Assembly: GCF_002127325.2 (NCBI RefSeq)
Contig: NC_035433.2
Span: 145,235,472-145,299,471 of the forward strand
Source: Helianthus annuus
Taxonomy: Eukaryota > Streptophyta > Magnoliopsida > Asterales > Asteraceae
DNA length: 64,000 nt
Reading direction: 5' to 3'
Numbering within the stretch: position 1 is the stretch's first letter; each line of letters opens with the position of its first letter. This document shows positions 9,877 to 21,543 of this stretch, piece by piece. The position numbers and the translations under genes are program-made. Below the pieces are notes generated by a model. It saw only the letters and a program-made list of their open reading frames with translations. It ran no database searches and was not told the origin of the DNA.

Positions 9877-10619
9877 GGCTAAAGAGTGTGGGGAAAGGGG
9901 TGAGTTCGATGAAGCTGACATGGCGTCAGTGATCTCGGGGAACACTACCCCCGCCCCCAACCCATTATCGGTGAGCTCGGCGAGATACCCCGTTCCCCGA
10001 TGAACTTTTTGAATTTTAAAACATTTTGACCGTTTGAATAATGGCTATAAATTTAAAAAAAAATCATTTTTTAACCTTTATATACTCGCACATTTAAATC
10101 TAAAACTCACAACCCTCTCCAACATCATACATTCCTCTTCATCAAATTACATAAATATCTCTATAAACTTCTTATATAATCTTGTTAAATTTTTGTTAGT
10201 AGCCATGAGTTCATCATCTTCTAGGAAAACGTTGTAAACTTAAACGTTAGCGCAATGATGGAGAGACGACGGAAATTATTTTGGAGATGGAAGGAGATGA
10301 AGGAACTTCAGAACCAATAACTGGGAGTGATGCGTTAAATAGAGATCTGGCAAAGTGTTTTCTTCCCATTTGTTTACGTTTTTTGTATTAGGTTACCCCG
10401 GAAATTAAATTATGTTACTCCTCAAAATTTAAAAAGTCCATCACCCTTATCATCTCAAAGTTTTATTAAAAGTCCACTACTTAATTTATAAGTTAAAAGC
10501 CCAATTAAAATGATTGATTAAAGCTCAAATACTAGTTAGAATCGATTTTTGATGGGGAAAAAGAACTAAACGTGAACATAGCAACCACAACAAGCAACAC
10601 CATGCACCTCCATTGTCAT

Positions 10620-11048
10620 TAGGGGTGCAAACGAGGCGAGTCGAGCCCGAGCTCAACTAGGCTTATGAGAGCTCAAGCTCGAGCTTAGCTCGGTTCGAGC
10701 TTTGTTTTCAAAGCTCGATTTCGGCTCGTTTATCATCTCTTAATTAATATATTTAGTATTAATAATAGACTTGTTTAGCCTCTCGAGAGCTCGATAAGTG
10801 AAACTCGGGCTCGGACATTTACTAAACAAGCTTATTTTTTGGTTCGGGCTTGGCTCGTAAACAAGTTTAAATAAGCTCGGCTCGACTCGTTTACTAGACA
10901 ATTTTAAATAAAGGATAAATGTTATTAATATTAATAAAAACTAATATTACACTAGGGCTTGACGAGCCTGACGAGCTTCACATGCAAGGCTCGAGCTCGT
11001 TTATTTTAGGCTTAAGCTCGGCTCGGACTCAAGCTCGTTTGCACCCGT
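10620..11048. mobile_element. hAT-type MITE rich in GAGCTCG motifs
   Basis: The ends TAGGGGTGCAAACGAG and CTCGTTTGCACCC are inverted repeats of the hAT type. Subterminal GAGCTCG/GGCTCG motifs are repeated throughout. No clear 8-bp target duplication remains, so the edges are approximate. Fragments of the same family lie in the upstream regions of D (41180-41275) and H (47530-47588). Confidence 0.7.
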
Positions 11049-11159
11049 TTTCGAGTTTTTCTTATCGTGTTTTTATTTTATGTTTTTATTTTATTTCGTT
11101 TACATTGTATGAAGTATAGTAAAAACATTTTGAACGTTACCCTTGAAATTTTGGTCTAG

Positions 11160-11560
11160 AACCGCCACTGACATTGCGGCCGTGTACAACGGTTCGTCGG
11201 CAAAATAATCGGCCACTAATCTATCGTGGGCTCCTACACGTATATTACAAATAAAAATATAATAACGACATAAAAATAAAATAACGACATAACAATTGAG
11301 CGTAGAAATAAATTATTAATTCAAAATATGATAGCGATAAAAATATACAAATATACAAATATAAACTAACTCTCGGTCTATGTTTATGGCCACTTGCCTA
11401 GTTCGAGGTTGTAACGTGGTTTCTTCTTCTTCCTCTGCAATGATCATCCGAGCCGCCTGCATTATGGCGTTTACAAAAAACTAATCACCCGAAGATGACG
11501 AATACCACGAAGATGAAGATGTTGTGTATTTTTTTTGGAGAGAGTTTGAGAGTGTATAAA
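11160..11560 (-). pseudogene. Harbinger transposase N-terminal fragment
   Basis: Read on the minus strand, one block encodes MQAARMIIAEEEEE and then LQPRTRQVAIN (about 11460-11385), and after an intron-like AT-rich gap a second encodes AHDRLVADYFADEPLY (about 11220-11165). These are characteristic of the start of plant Harbinger transposases. The rest of the enzyme is absent. This fragment runs opposite to the C-terminal fragment at 8968-9344 and lies in a different element, so the two are not halves of one gene. Confidence 0.7.
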
Positions 11561-11836
11561 AGTTCGAGAGGTTAAAAAAAACGGTTGAGATTGTATAAAA
11601 GTAGGAGAGAGTTTGGTTGAGATTGTATTAAATATGGTTGAGATTGATGTTATTTATATAGATAATAGTTAATTTTTTTAATACACTACCGTTTAATAAT
11701 GGTTATATTTTGAAAACGAGGCCCGTCCCTATCGGCAAGGAAGAGACGGGGAGGACGAGACGGGGCTGAAGAGGGGCGGTGTGGACGGCCCTAGCCGAGC
11801 CTCGACGGCCCGTTGCCGTCCCCACACCGTTCAGCG

Positions 11837-12017
11837 TTAGTGGTACACGTTTTTATTAGTGTACACATTATATTCGTGCAGGCCTTTTTTTGGCCAATGG
11901 CCATATATCACTCCTTTATGTGGAATCCTCACTCTCTCATTGTCACTTTCGCTTCAAATTTCATATAAAAAAAAACAATATCATCCAAATTTCAATCAAT
12001 CAAACCATCGATCCACC
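11837..12017 (+). promoter_or_regulatory. Shortened promoter and 5' UTR of copy A
   Basis: The region resembles the 150 bases before the start codons of B, D and L (TGTGGAATCCTCA, CTCTCATTGTCACTTTCGCT). The TATATATGAAAGCTTATC stretch found in D is reduced to CATATATCACTCC, so the likely TATA box and the bases after it are lost. A Harbinger element borders it on the left. Confidence 0.55.
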
Positions 12018-14623
12018 ATGGGAACACACTTGAATCAAGACACATCAAGCATCGAAGCCGAATTACGATCGAAATTACTCCATGACGATCGATCACTTTA
12101 TTTGTTCATCATAGGTACATTATTTGTTCATCACTTTGGGTTTTGGTTTTGGTTTTGGTTTTGATTTAACTTTGTGTTTTGTTTTGTTTTGTTTTGTAGC
12201 AAATGAAGCATTTGAGGGTATTGCGAGTCAAGGATTGACGTCGAACATGATCTTCTATCTAATGGAAGTTTATCACATGGAAGTTGCAACCGGAGCCATC
12301 ATACTCTCCATCTGGAACTCGCTTTCGAGTGGTCTCTCCATTGTTGGGGGTTTCATATCCGACTCTTATTTGAGTCGGTTTCGGGTCATTGCAACCGGGT
12401 CTCTGTTTAGTCTTGTTGTAAGTCCATATCATCCATATTCCTATATGGGTCGGTTTTGGGCTCAAACTGAATACAAAACCAAAAATTCGAGTTTTCATTT
12501 TTGTTAGTTAATGATTAATTGATTATTACACCATTTGTTAACTTCTTAACTTTTAAAATTACAAATTTTAAATCCAAAGTTCAATAATAAACATTAAAAA
12601 ATAAATGTTTTTTTGTTGGTTTTTAATTCTACTTTTTTTGGTTTTTAGAAAATAAAAAACTGAATCTGAACCACAAAATTCGGTTTAAAAAAAAATACCA
12701 AACCATCCCGTTAGTTTTTTGTATGGTTCAGTCATTAGTTATTACAGTTAATATATGGTTTCGATTCGGTTAAATTGGTTTTAACTTTTTTTACAACAGG
12801 GGGTGGCATTTCTCTGGTTGACATCCATTGTTCCACAACTAACACCTTCATCTTGCCAAGAACCGGACACGGGTTGCAACCCGCCAACACGAACCCAACT
12901 CGGTTTCCTCTACGCATCTTTTGGTCTAATGTCGATCGGGTCAGCCTGCATTGGACCTTGTTCCATAGCCTTTGGTGCAGACCAGCTCAAACACCATAAC
13001 AACCAGAGGCTCATCGATAGCTACTTTAACTTTTACTATGTTTCGACGACGATTTCCAGTGGTATTGCTTCTACTGTTGTGGTCTACATTCAAGAGCCCA
13101 TTATATTTTCGGGTTTGATTCAAGTCTTAATCGTCGCGTTTAGGAACCGTAAGATCCATCTTCTTCCCGATGACTGCTATAATCATAGCAATAGCAATGA
13201 AATGGATCGAGTTGAGCTGACCTGACCGACAGTTTGAGGTTTGACAATTACTGTTTAAAAAGTGTGGTGATCCAATGCGTTATGATCCGAAAAGCCGCTG
13301 CATGATATCGTGTATGCGACGCGTTCATTATTAAAAACCCTAAAAAGGGTTCATTATTATTATTTTTTTTTAAAAACACTAAAACGTATTTATAGATAAA
13401 ATCTCTAATTGTTAACTTTTATACACTAATATATAAGATATTTTCACAATCTTTAGTTAGATTTGTTCAATCGATGGTCTAATTTGTTCATATACTCAAA
13501 CCTAGTACTCAATCGATGGTCACATTTGTTCGGCTAAATTAAAAAAGTCAGACCCATTGCAATTGCGGTCCAATATGTTCAAATACTACAAGTCAAACTG
13601 GTCCAAAATATGGAAATGATGATTATTAATCAGGTTAAAAATGATAACTTAGTGGTACAAACCAACCCATTTAGCTGAGTTTTTAAAAAGAAATCTTGTT
13701 TTGAGATGTTATCTTACTTGTCTATTTTGCGACCTCTTATTGATTTTTCCGTAATTATCTGATTATCTAACTTGTGTTATCTTGTATTTTAGGTTTCTTA
13801 ACAAAGCGTGTGTGAACATTGGTTCTTCGAGCTCGAACCTTTGTGGTGTCCCCACAGTCGAAAATGTGGAATCCCTCAAATCCCTAATTCGGATAACACC
13901 TGTTTGGTCATCAGGCATTCTAGTATTCGTAGGCATGTTGCAAGCATTCCCAAATCCCAACACTTGAAGCCGAAAAAATGAACCGAAACATCACCTCAAG
14001 GTTCGAGATCCCGGCAGCACCCTTCACCTTGTTCATGCTTTCGTCAATCACTATATGGATCCCATTTTATGACCGTATTTTAGTCCCATTTCTAGCAAAA
14101 CTTACACACGAGCCGCGTGGGCTTAACCCGAAAATCCGAATGGGAGCTGGGATGATATTGTCGATCATAGCCATGGTAGTATCCGCAATCATGGAAACCA
14201 TAAGGCGTGATTTAGCAAACTCAAAAACGCTAGTTGATATGTCAGCAATGTGGTTGGTCCCACAATTTGTGTTACTAGGTTTAACCGAAGCGTTTAATGG
14301 AATTGGACAATTGGAGTTTTATTATTCTGAGCTCCCAAATAGTATGGCAAGTCTAGTGATGGTTATGTTTACGGTGAGCATGGCGGTTGCTTCGCTTGTT
14401 GCTAGCCTTTGAAATTTTAACTAATATCGTAGACTCGGTTACTGGCCAAGGAGGTGATGTAAGTTGGCTCTCGAGTGATATTAACGCAGGCCGCGTGGAT
14501 TACTACTATTGGTTGCTTAGTTTATTGAATTTGCTCAACTTTTTGTACTACTTGATCTGTTGTCGTGTTCATCGGAGCTTTTCTTCATCGGAATGTAGGT
14601 TGTCCCATCCTGTTGATATATAG
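12018..14623 (+). pseudogene. NPF (NRT1/PTR family) transporter, type II copy A, broken
   Basis: The four-exon layout is preserved: about 12018-12114, 12200-12417, 12800-13238 and 13793-14623. NPF proteins are proton-coupled membrane carriers of nitrate, peptides or hormones. Exon 1 has lost 21 nt in frame (the KGGLRTMP part). The proton-coupling ExxE[K/R] motif reads EAFEG. Exon 3 has lost about 110 nt between two CAAGA repeats, removing a membrane segment, and carries a 5-nt GACCT insertion giving a stop near 13223. Intron 3 is swollen to about 550 bp. Exon 4 lacks VVRDVD, has a 7-nt duplication near 13950 and a further insertion near 14410 that breaks the frame (shared position with C and K). 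No functional product is expected. Confidence 0.9.
13239..13792 (+). other. Expanded intron 3 of copy A
   Basis: Type I copies have a 92-bp intron here. Copy A carries about 440 extra bases between AATTACTG (13254) and the conserved GTTATCT tract near 13700. A short direct repeat, CAATCGATGGTC-AATTTGTTC-like, occurs at about 13470 and 13510. No terminal repeats of a known element were recognised. Confidence 0.5.
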
Positions 14624-15733
14624 GAATAAGTTATAGCGTTTATTTGAAGCTATAAACTTTTGTATGTGTTTTTTATAGAAGTATCCATGGTCTTATGTTA
14701 TATTTTTTATTGATAAGTAATTTATTATTAAATAATCAGATAAAAAAATTAAAATATTATGGTTTGTGTAGATTAGCGAAGTATACATACCCAACAAGAT
14801 AGACACGTTAGGAACTAATGCCGGATAACAAGTTAAGCATTTTTATGTTGTTTTTTTTTCCTTTTGTTTTGTTATTGTTATTGTGAGCCTATTTGTAAAT
14901 AAACTTGTTTTCTACTAGTTATGTAATAGTATGTGTTATTTACAAAATTAAAATAAAAATATGAAATTGTGCTAGTATGTAACAGTATGTGTTGGTTATA
15001 AAATTAAAAAAAAAATTGCTCTAGTTTTGTAATAATATCTGTTGTTTACAAAACTAAAAAACATGAAATTGTGCTAATTACGGTGTTGATTAATGTGTTG
15101 ATTACAGTGTTATGCTGATTACAGGATGTGCTGACGGTGGTGGTATGGGATGTTACCGTCGGATGTACTGATGGTGGTGTTACCGTGCTGATGTTGACGA
15201 TGTGCTGATTATGGTGTTGACGATGATGCTAATTAGGGTGCTGATGATGATGCTGATTACAGTGTTGATTCGATAATGAAAAATAGATTAGGATTTAAAC
15301 TAATCTTGCATGAATTTAAGGATAATTTAATTATTGTTTTTACTTAGATATAAATAAAAGGTTATAAAATGTCTAAAATATCTTTAAATCAATTTTTTAA
15401 TCAAGAACACATGTCATTAAATTCTTGGTTCTTATACTTAGTATAAAAAATAGATGTTTGTATAAGATCCTATTCCTAGTTTGACTTAACTAATTGTACG
15501 AAGTGATTGATATAAGTTTCTCAGTGTCATTACTTTCGAATTACTTTTTTTTCCTACTAAAAAGTTCTATGTTATTTACTTATGTTGAATTTCTATTTTA
15601 TTTTTAATCTACCAGCAGTTTGATTGGATTATCAAGAGGATATGCTTTCCAATTACCTTATGTAGTTATGTTACTCTAATCCAATCTATTTTCTTGTTTA
15701 GTTTCTTAGAAATACTACTATGTTGTTATTCAA

Positions 15734-15778
<45 letters not shown>

Positions 15779-15789
15779 GTTATTATTTT
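14624..15789 (+). other. Type II 3' flank with GCTGATTAC minisatellite and (ATT)n
   Basis: This flank is shared, with about the same order, by C (39973-41100), E (45970-47080) and K (54888-56280). At about 15075-15275 it holds imperfect repeats of GCTGATTACAGTG / GTTGACGATG. It ends in an (ATT)n run (15734-15789), where the Mutator-type element inserted. No gene is seen. Confidence 0.65.
15734..15789. repeat. (ATT)n microsatellite, target of the Mutator insertion
   Basis: About 15 ATT units are followed by GTTATTATTTT. The equivalent tracts lie at about 41079-41095 (before D) and 56219-56280 (before L, about 20 units), so the tract is an ancestral part of the array unit with variable length. 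Confidence 0.85.
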
Positions 15790-15828
15790 GGGTAAATTAC
15801 ATTTTTCGCCCTTTATGTTGTAACACCC

Positions 15829-18737
15829 CGAAAACGGGTTTGGTAACTAAACCCCGTTAATACTAAAAGACGGGTAAAGTACCGTTAGTGGTAAAAGTTT
15901 ACCCGGTGGAATATTAGGATTTAAATAATTAATCCTAATAATGAATAAAAATGAATAAAAGCTTTAAAGAAATAAAATGGACAAAAGGCCCGAGTTAACG
16001 GGGCCTAAAATAAACTTAGTCATAAATATTCCCGAACCCGCTAAGTTAACTAGGAATATTAAACCTAGTTAATAAGTGAGAGTATTGATGAAAATAATTA
16101 GGTTGTGACCTAATTAATAACTAACCAAACACGAGGGACCAAAGCCGGGTAACTTACAAATGGTTTTATAAACTTAAAAATAAAACAAACACACACACAT
16201 ATGTGTGTGTGCGTACGTGAGAAGCCAGGAGGGAGCTCCATGGAGCAAACCCTAGTTCTTCAACAAAATCTTCAAATTGGAAGATCAAATGAAGGCCAAA
16301 TTCGGAATTTAATACATAGAAACGATCACCTAGTCGTGGGGATCGTAAGGTATGTCGAATTTCTAACATTTATGAAGTTGTGAAAATTTGTTAAATTTGC
16401 ATGATGCGAATTATGCAAGAATCATAGAGGCTATGGCCAAATTAATGAAGTATGATTGCTTAGGAACAAACCCTAAGTAGAAATTTGAAGTAAAATTGCT
16501 AGGATTTGAGTAATTTGGTGATTTACCACTTTTAGACAAGTGGGTTTTCATTATATAGTGAAGATGATGATGTACACATGTTTAAAAACATCATAGTTGC
16601 TAGTAGGAACAAGATACTTGAACAATTTGCAAGTTTGAGTAATTGATCATAAGTGATAGTGGTGAATTTTGATGTTAATCTTGGTAAAAATAACTAGTTA
16701 GGAACTAGTTAGTAAATATGTAAAATCATGCACATTAGGTGTTTGTTAAAATGCCTAAATGAGAACTAAGTGTTGATAATGTGCCTAACTGAGTCTTGTG
16801 AACTTGATAGTGCAATCATATGTGTTAATTGGTGATTTGACTTTTAAATAGTCAAACCGACCATTAATAAGATCGAATGGTAATTGTGATAGAAAATGTG
16901 TAAGATGGAATAGTCATAATAATTAATGATGACTAATATAACCGTCTTACGAATTATGATGATAGCTTGGCGCTTAAACAAGCTAGGTGAAGCTTGGAGT
17001 GAAAGCGGGTCAAACGAGTCAAGCATAGAAGAAAAGCGTAGCTCGGATGCAAGGTAAGTGTAATTTACACACTTATGTAGAATGCTTGTTATTTCGATAC
17101 TTATGAACATGAAAACAATAATATTGGAAATTTGGAAAATTGTCAAGTGTTGACTTATGTAAATCACGGTTAAAAAGGATACCCATGGCGTAAGCCGAAA
17201 TGGGTTGAAACGGCAAGAAAAGAGTGTAAAAGAAAAAGGGCATGGTTATAAAACCCGGGATGGGATGATGTACAAATTGGAAATCAAAAACGGTGTTTTT
17301 GATTTAAATAGACAATGTTGGGTATATAGTCCAAACGGGTCGAATGGTGGTGATAACACCATTTGACAATATCGACTAATGTGGTCGTCAAGTCTTATGT
17401 TAACAGGACTAATTAGCAAATCGGATAGTTGCGTCATCATTGATGGTGTGATAATAAAAGTGAGGCATAAATCGGGTCTATTCGTTGATCCGAGCCAGGT
17501 ACGCATATTTATGTTGTAGTTAAAAGTGATATTTGGTCGAATATTTGGTGAGAGTCCTTCATTGTAAAAGAAGGACCAAAATCGACCAAAACGCCCTTGT
17601 AGGCTAAATTGAACAAACAACCCTGAGAGGTTGTTTGGAAACGAGTCTTATGATTAAACAAAAGTTTAGAACGAGTACGGGTAGTGAAAGATGTAATTCT
17701 TAGGCCAAAAGACTCCATATGAGTCTTTGCCGTAAAATGATATTTCATGAGGTATAAATTCGGAACACATAGATATCCACTTTAAATCCAACACACATTT
17801 AGTTGTGATGGAAGAGTACTAGATAAGAGATATAGGTTACAACGCTAGATTAGAATGAAAGCGGAATTGAGCTTAAAAGTGCTTAAAATATCCTTAACGG
17901 GTCAAAATAAGCATACTAGTGAAAACGGGTTTAATTTGTGAATAAACCTATGATTAGAACCTATTATGGTATATCACAACTATTTGATGAAGTGTACGAA
18001 ATATAGGAATCAAATAAATATGCTTGTTTGATAAAATGCATAACCGGGTCAAAAATTAGTATAAAGGGTAATAAGCCGAAGACTTAGAAGTCTTAAATTT
18101 TGTTAGGCCGAATGTCGGATTTTAACTCCAAATTATGGAGAATCAAATTACAAACACGTAGGAAGAAACGGTAGGCCAAACGGACAAGCGGTTTGAAAGA
18201 TACGGAAGATTTCGTGTCAAATTACGGCAGAAATGGAAAACTGGATGCAGGGCCCACCGTAAATTACGGTGACACCGTAATTTACGGTGGAGATGAAAAG
18301 CCTTACGGTGGCCCCCTACTGGTTTACGGTAGGGGCATGTAAAACCAGTGGCCACCGTAAATTACGGTGCCACCGTAATTTACGGTGGAGGTCAGGTTGA
18401 AACTTTTGTTTTTGTTATCAATTGTTTCTCGGACTCGTCTAGACACGTTTTAAGTCCTGTATGACTAAAGCATTTCATGTTTACGAAATGTAGGTACACC
18501 TTGGATGCCGGAAGACGATCAAGCTCAATGAAGAACCGAACACGATAAAGACACATGCTTCCGCACATTGCCTCGTTGTAAATTTTAACGACGAACCCGA
18601 TCACGTTATGTAGAATAACTTATGATTTGTAAAAGTTTTAATAAACCTGTATTTTTTTATAGCATGTGTAGTCTTAACTACACATCTAATCGTTGGTATT
18701 ACATACGAATTCGTTAATTAGTAACCAGGGTGTTACA
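15829..18737 (+). repeat. 5' LTR of LARD
   Basis: 2909 bp, very similar to the 3' LTR with only scattered single differences seen by eye, which indicates a recent insertion. It contains about 180 bases (18218-18397) that the 3' LTR lacks, including two clusters of a near-palindrome, CACCGTAAATTACGGTG. Confidence 0.92.
18253..18390. repeat. Palindrome clusters in the 5' LTR
   Basis: CCACCGTAAATTACGGTG is followed by its reverse complement form CACCGTAATTTACGGTGG at about 18254-18290, and the pair is repeated at about 18351-18390. Each half is itself nearly palindromic. The block between (CTTACGGTGGCCCCCTACTGG) also repeats ACGGTGG. Strong hairpins are expected. Confidence 0.8.
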
Positions 18738-18740
18738 AGT

Positions 18741-18753
18741 TGGTAATCAGAGC
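18741..18753 (+). mobile_element. Primer-binding site of LARD (tRNA-iMet type)
   Basis: TGGTAATCAGAGC lies three bases after the 5' LTR. It matches the usual initiator-methionine site TGGTATCAGAGC except for one extra A. Confidence 0.75.
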
Positions 18754-21543
18754 TCATGGTTAAAGAGTAAGGTGTGTTCGGTTCGAGGCTTGATCGCAAA
18801 TCCGGTAAGTGCATGTATGCTAATGGTCTAGCGTATTAAAGTGTTGTAGACAACACATAGGGTTACCGTGTAAAACACGTTACCCCAATTAAATGATTGA
18901 TATAGTTGCAAAAATACGCGCGTTGACGTGTATAGTAGAAAAAGCCTTGTACTATAATACAGGCGATTATTGAAGTTGATATTACTAAGTTTTGTGAATA
19001 TCTTGATTGATGGACACTTGCATTTAAAGATGACAAGAGTTGAACATTAAGGATATGATAGAGGAACGGTCCGAAGTATGACGATAGGAGCATGCTCACC
19101 AAGGACTAGATCGCGTAACGACCGCGAACAAGGTTAATGGCAAGAAACGCCCGTCGGGGCAAGCATTACCAGGTGCGTGTTTTTTTTAAATATAATCGCA
19201 CAAATAGCAATATGCAACAAACGAATAGAAATTGAAAGTTGCATATGTAGATTAAAAATTTGGAAAAACCCGAATAGAAAATGTATTCGGGATATTGTTT
19301 CCAAGAGAAACAAATAGAGGCATTACTTACATAGGGCGTGATGTGAAAACTATAAAAAGGTCATGTGTGTCATATGTTAATCGCTTACTCTGGCCAAGTA
19401 AGTAGTGGCTTATGATACCATGAGCTTCTTATGGCGGACACGTTTACATCCGATGTAGTAAGGGCAGGGTGAATGGGACTAATTAAAAAGTACCTAAATG
19501 AATCAGATAAGCAAAATATTTGATAATAATGTAAACGCACAACCAAGTGACGGGAGCGTATTACATTAGGATAATGAGCCCGGGTGAAGGGACAAACAAG
19601 CATGTAAAATGATTTAGACAAGTATTGGGAAGGAGTGTACTTACACTCGAACCCAGAAAACACCAAGCATGTAAAATGATTTAGACAAGTATTGGGAAGG
19701 AGTGTACTTACACTCGAACCCAGAAAACACCAAGCATGTAAAATGATTTAGACAAGTATTGGGAAGGAGTGTACTTACACTCGAACCCAGAAAACACCAA
19801 GCATGTAAAATGATTTAGACGAGTGTTGGGAAGGAGTGTACTTACACTCGAACCCAGAAAACACCAAGCATGTAAAATGATTTAGACGAGTATTGGGAAG
19901 GAGTGTACTTACACTCGAACCCAGAAAACACCAAGCATGTAAAATGATTTAGACGAGTATTGGGAAGGAGTGTACTTACACTCGAACCCAAAAAACACCA
20001 AGCATGTAAAATGATTTAGACAAGTATTGGGAGGGAGTGTACTTACACTCGAACCCAGAAAACGCAAACATGAAAAATGATTTAGACAAGCAATGGGAGG
20101 GAGTGTACTTGCACTCGAACCCGGAAAAATGCAAATATGTCCCTTAACGGGTCATTTTTGTAAAACGTCAAACTTAAAGATAAAGTCAGAATATAAAAAT
20201 GAAGCGAGGTCTTAATGCATACTGGGAGGACTGCAATAATAACGACTTTGGTAAAACACCCGGTTGAAGGGTAAGAATTAAACACATGCGTAAACCAAGA
20301 GACGTGAACGCAGGTTGAAAAATCAAAGTAACTTGGATTATGAGTCAGGACTATAAAATCTCGTATATAGAAATTGTGAGTAAATATGTTCAACTATTCG
20401 AAGTCGAATGGGTTGAATAAAGAATAAAGTTGATTGTTCATTAAGTGATGGATTTCACATTAATAGGTCAAACATGTTGAATACAATATAACGCCATATG
20501 CGTGTATAAAAGTATACACATTTGAAAGAAAACTCGAATAAAAGATGATCTACGAGATCATCATAACCTACGGGATATTAATTAGAGCAAAAAGGTCTAC
20601 GGGGCCAAAATGACCCACGGGTCATGAATTAAAGCAAAAGAATCATAAGGGCTTCGCCTCAAAGAGGTGAAAGCCTAGGGAAATAGCCTACGAGGTTAAG
20701 TGAAGGGACCTACGGGTCAATAGTGTAAGGTAAGGGAACTTGTTATGATCCCTCGTACAAAACTAAGATTTTAAAAGAATAAACTATGGACTGTCAATAT
20801 CATGGTATGGATAATTGACAAGGTTAAAAAAGGATCCTAAAACTAAAACTTCGATTTTAGTAAGAAACAACGTTATTACCAATATAAATTATGATAGGAA
20901 TTTAAATAGTAAGCATGAAAGATACAAGTCTTGACACTGATAGGCGCAAGACGATATATTCAAAAAGTGATATTTTCGAAAATGAAATTTTGATATAAAT
21001 TAAATATGATGTAACGCAATCATGGTCAAGAAATGTAATGTGAAGTAGAATCACATTATAACCAAGCAAGCGGTAAAAAGTAACTGGACTAATAAGTCTA
21101 GTTAGCGAGACCGGTTAAGGTCATTTTAGTAATTTGGTTGCTTGTAAGCGGTAGATTCGGTATAACTGAACCGAATAAATGAATTTTGGAAACAAAAGAA
21201 ATTGTCGCTAAAAGTGAAAGATTTCACTAAAGACCTTTAAACGGGTCAATATAACGGATTCACCAAGAGTTCGATAATATATAAAAGCGATGGAAATCGC
21301 TAAGTTAACTAAACTAGTGAAAATAACGGAATTACGTTATTTCAAGTTACATTATGTCGTATGAGGTACGTAGAGGTTCTGTAACCAAAAAGACATTACC
21401 ATAATTTTTCTGGTAATACTAACACTTGGTTAAAGTATGAGTAATGCTTAAGAGATTACTCAAGTGAAACACATTGAGTTTAGAACTCAATGAACTATGT
21501 AAGCAAGGTTTCGAGGACGAAACCTCTTTAATGGGGGTAGACT
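18754..21543 (+). mobile_element. Non-coding interior of LARD
   Basis: This 2.8 kb has no open frame with retrotransposon motifs on either strand; the longest frames are about 100 codons and cross repeats. It holds a 67-bp tandem array (19598-20130). Further right, short phrases such as CTACGGGNTC and CCTACGAGG recur (20540-20740). It ends with a short inverted motif, TTTCGAGGACGAAAC, and the purine-rich tract. Confidence 0.75.
19598..20130 (+). repeat. 67-bp tandem repeat array (about 8 units)
   Basis: Units starting AAGCATGTAAAATGATTTAG begin at 19598, 19665, 19732, 19799, 19866, 19933 and 20000, exactly 67 bases apart. An eighth, diverged unit follows near 20065. Units differ mainly at ACAAG/ACGAG and AAGGAG/GAGGGAG. 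Each contains GAGTGTACTTACACTC, a perfect inverted repeat. Array units have no spacer, so this is not a CRISPR. Confidence 0.93.

Larger units (their letters stand above)
9877..11836 (-). mobile_element. Harbinger element with transposase 5' remnant, upstream of copy A
   Basis: The ends GGCTAAAGAGTGTGGGGA and, in reverse complement, CGCTGAACGGTGTGGGGA form a terminal inverted repeat. TTA duplications lie at 9874-9876 and 11837-11839. A minus-strand transposase N-terminal remnant (about 11160-11560) and a nested hAT-like element (10620-11049) lie inside. Its right end is only 180 bases from the start codon of copy A. Confidence 0.75.

Noticed and set aside
8968..11560. A single complete Harbinger gene with the two fragments as halves
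   Set aside because: The fragments are in opposite orientation and in separate elements, each with its own TIRs and target duplication.
16844..17748. Minus-strand open frames of 79-124 codons, repeated at 22567-23471
   Set aside because: They lie in the two LTRs of the LARD and recur only because the LTRs are duplicated; no domain or codon pattern supports them.
19598..20130. CRISPR-like array
   Set aside because: Units are adjacent 67-bp tandem repeats without spacers, in a plant LTR element.
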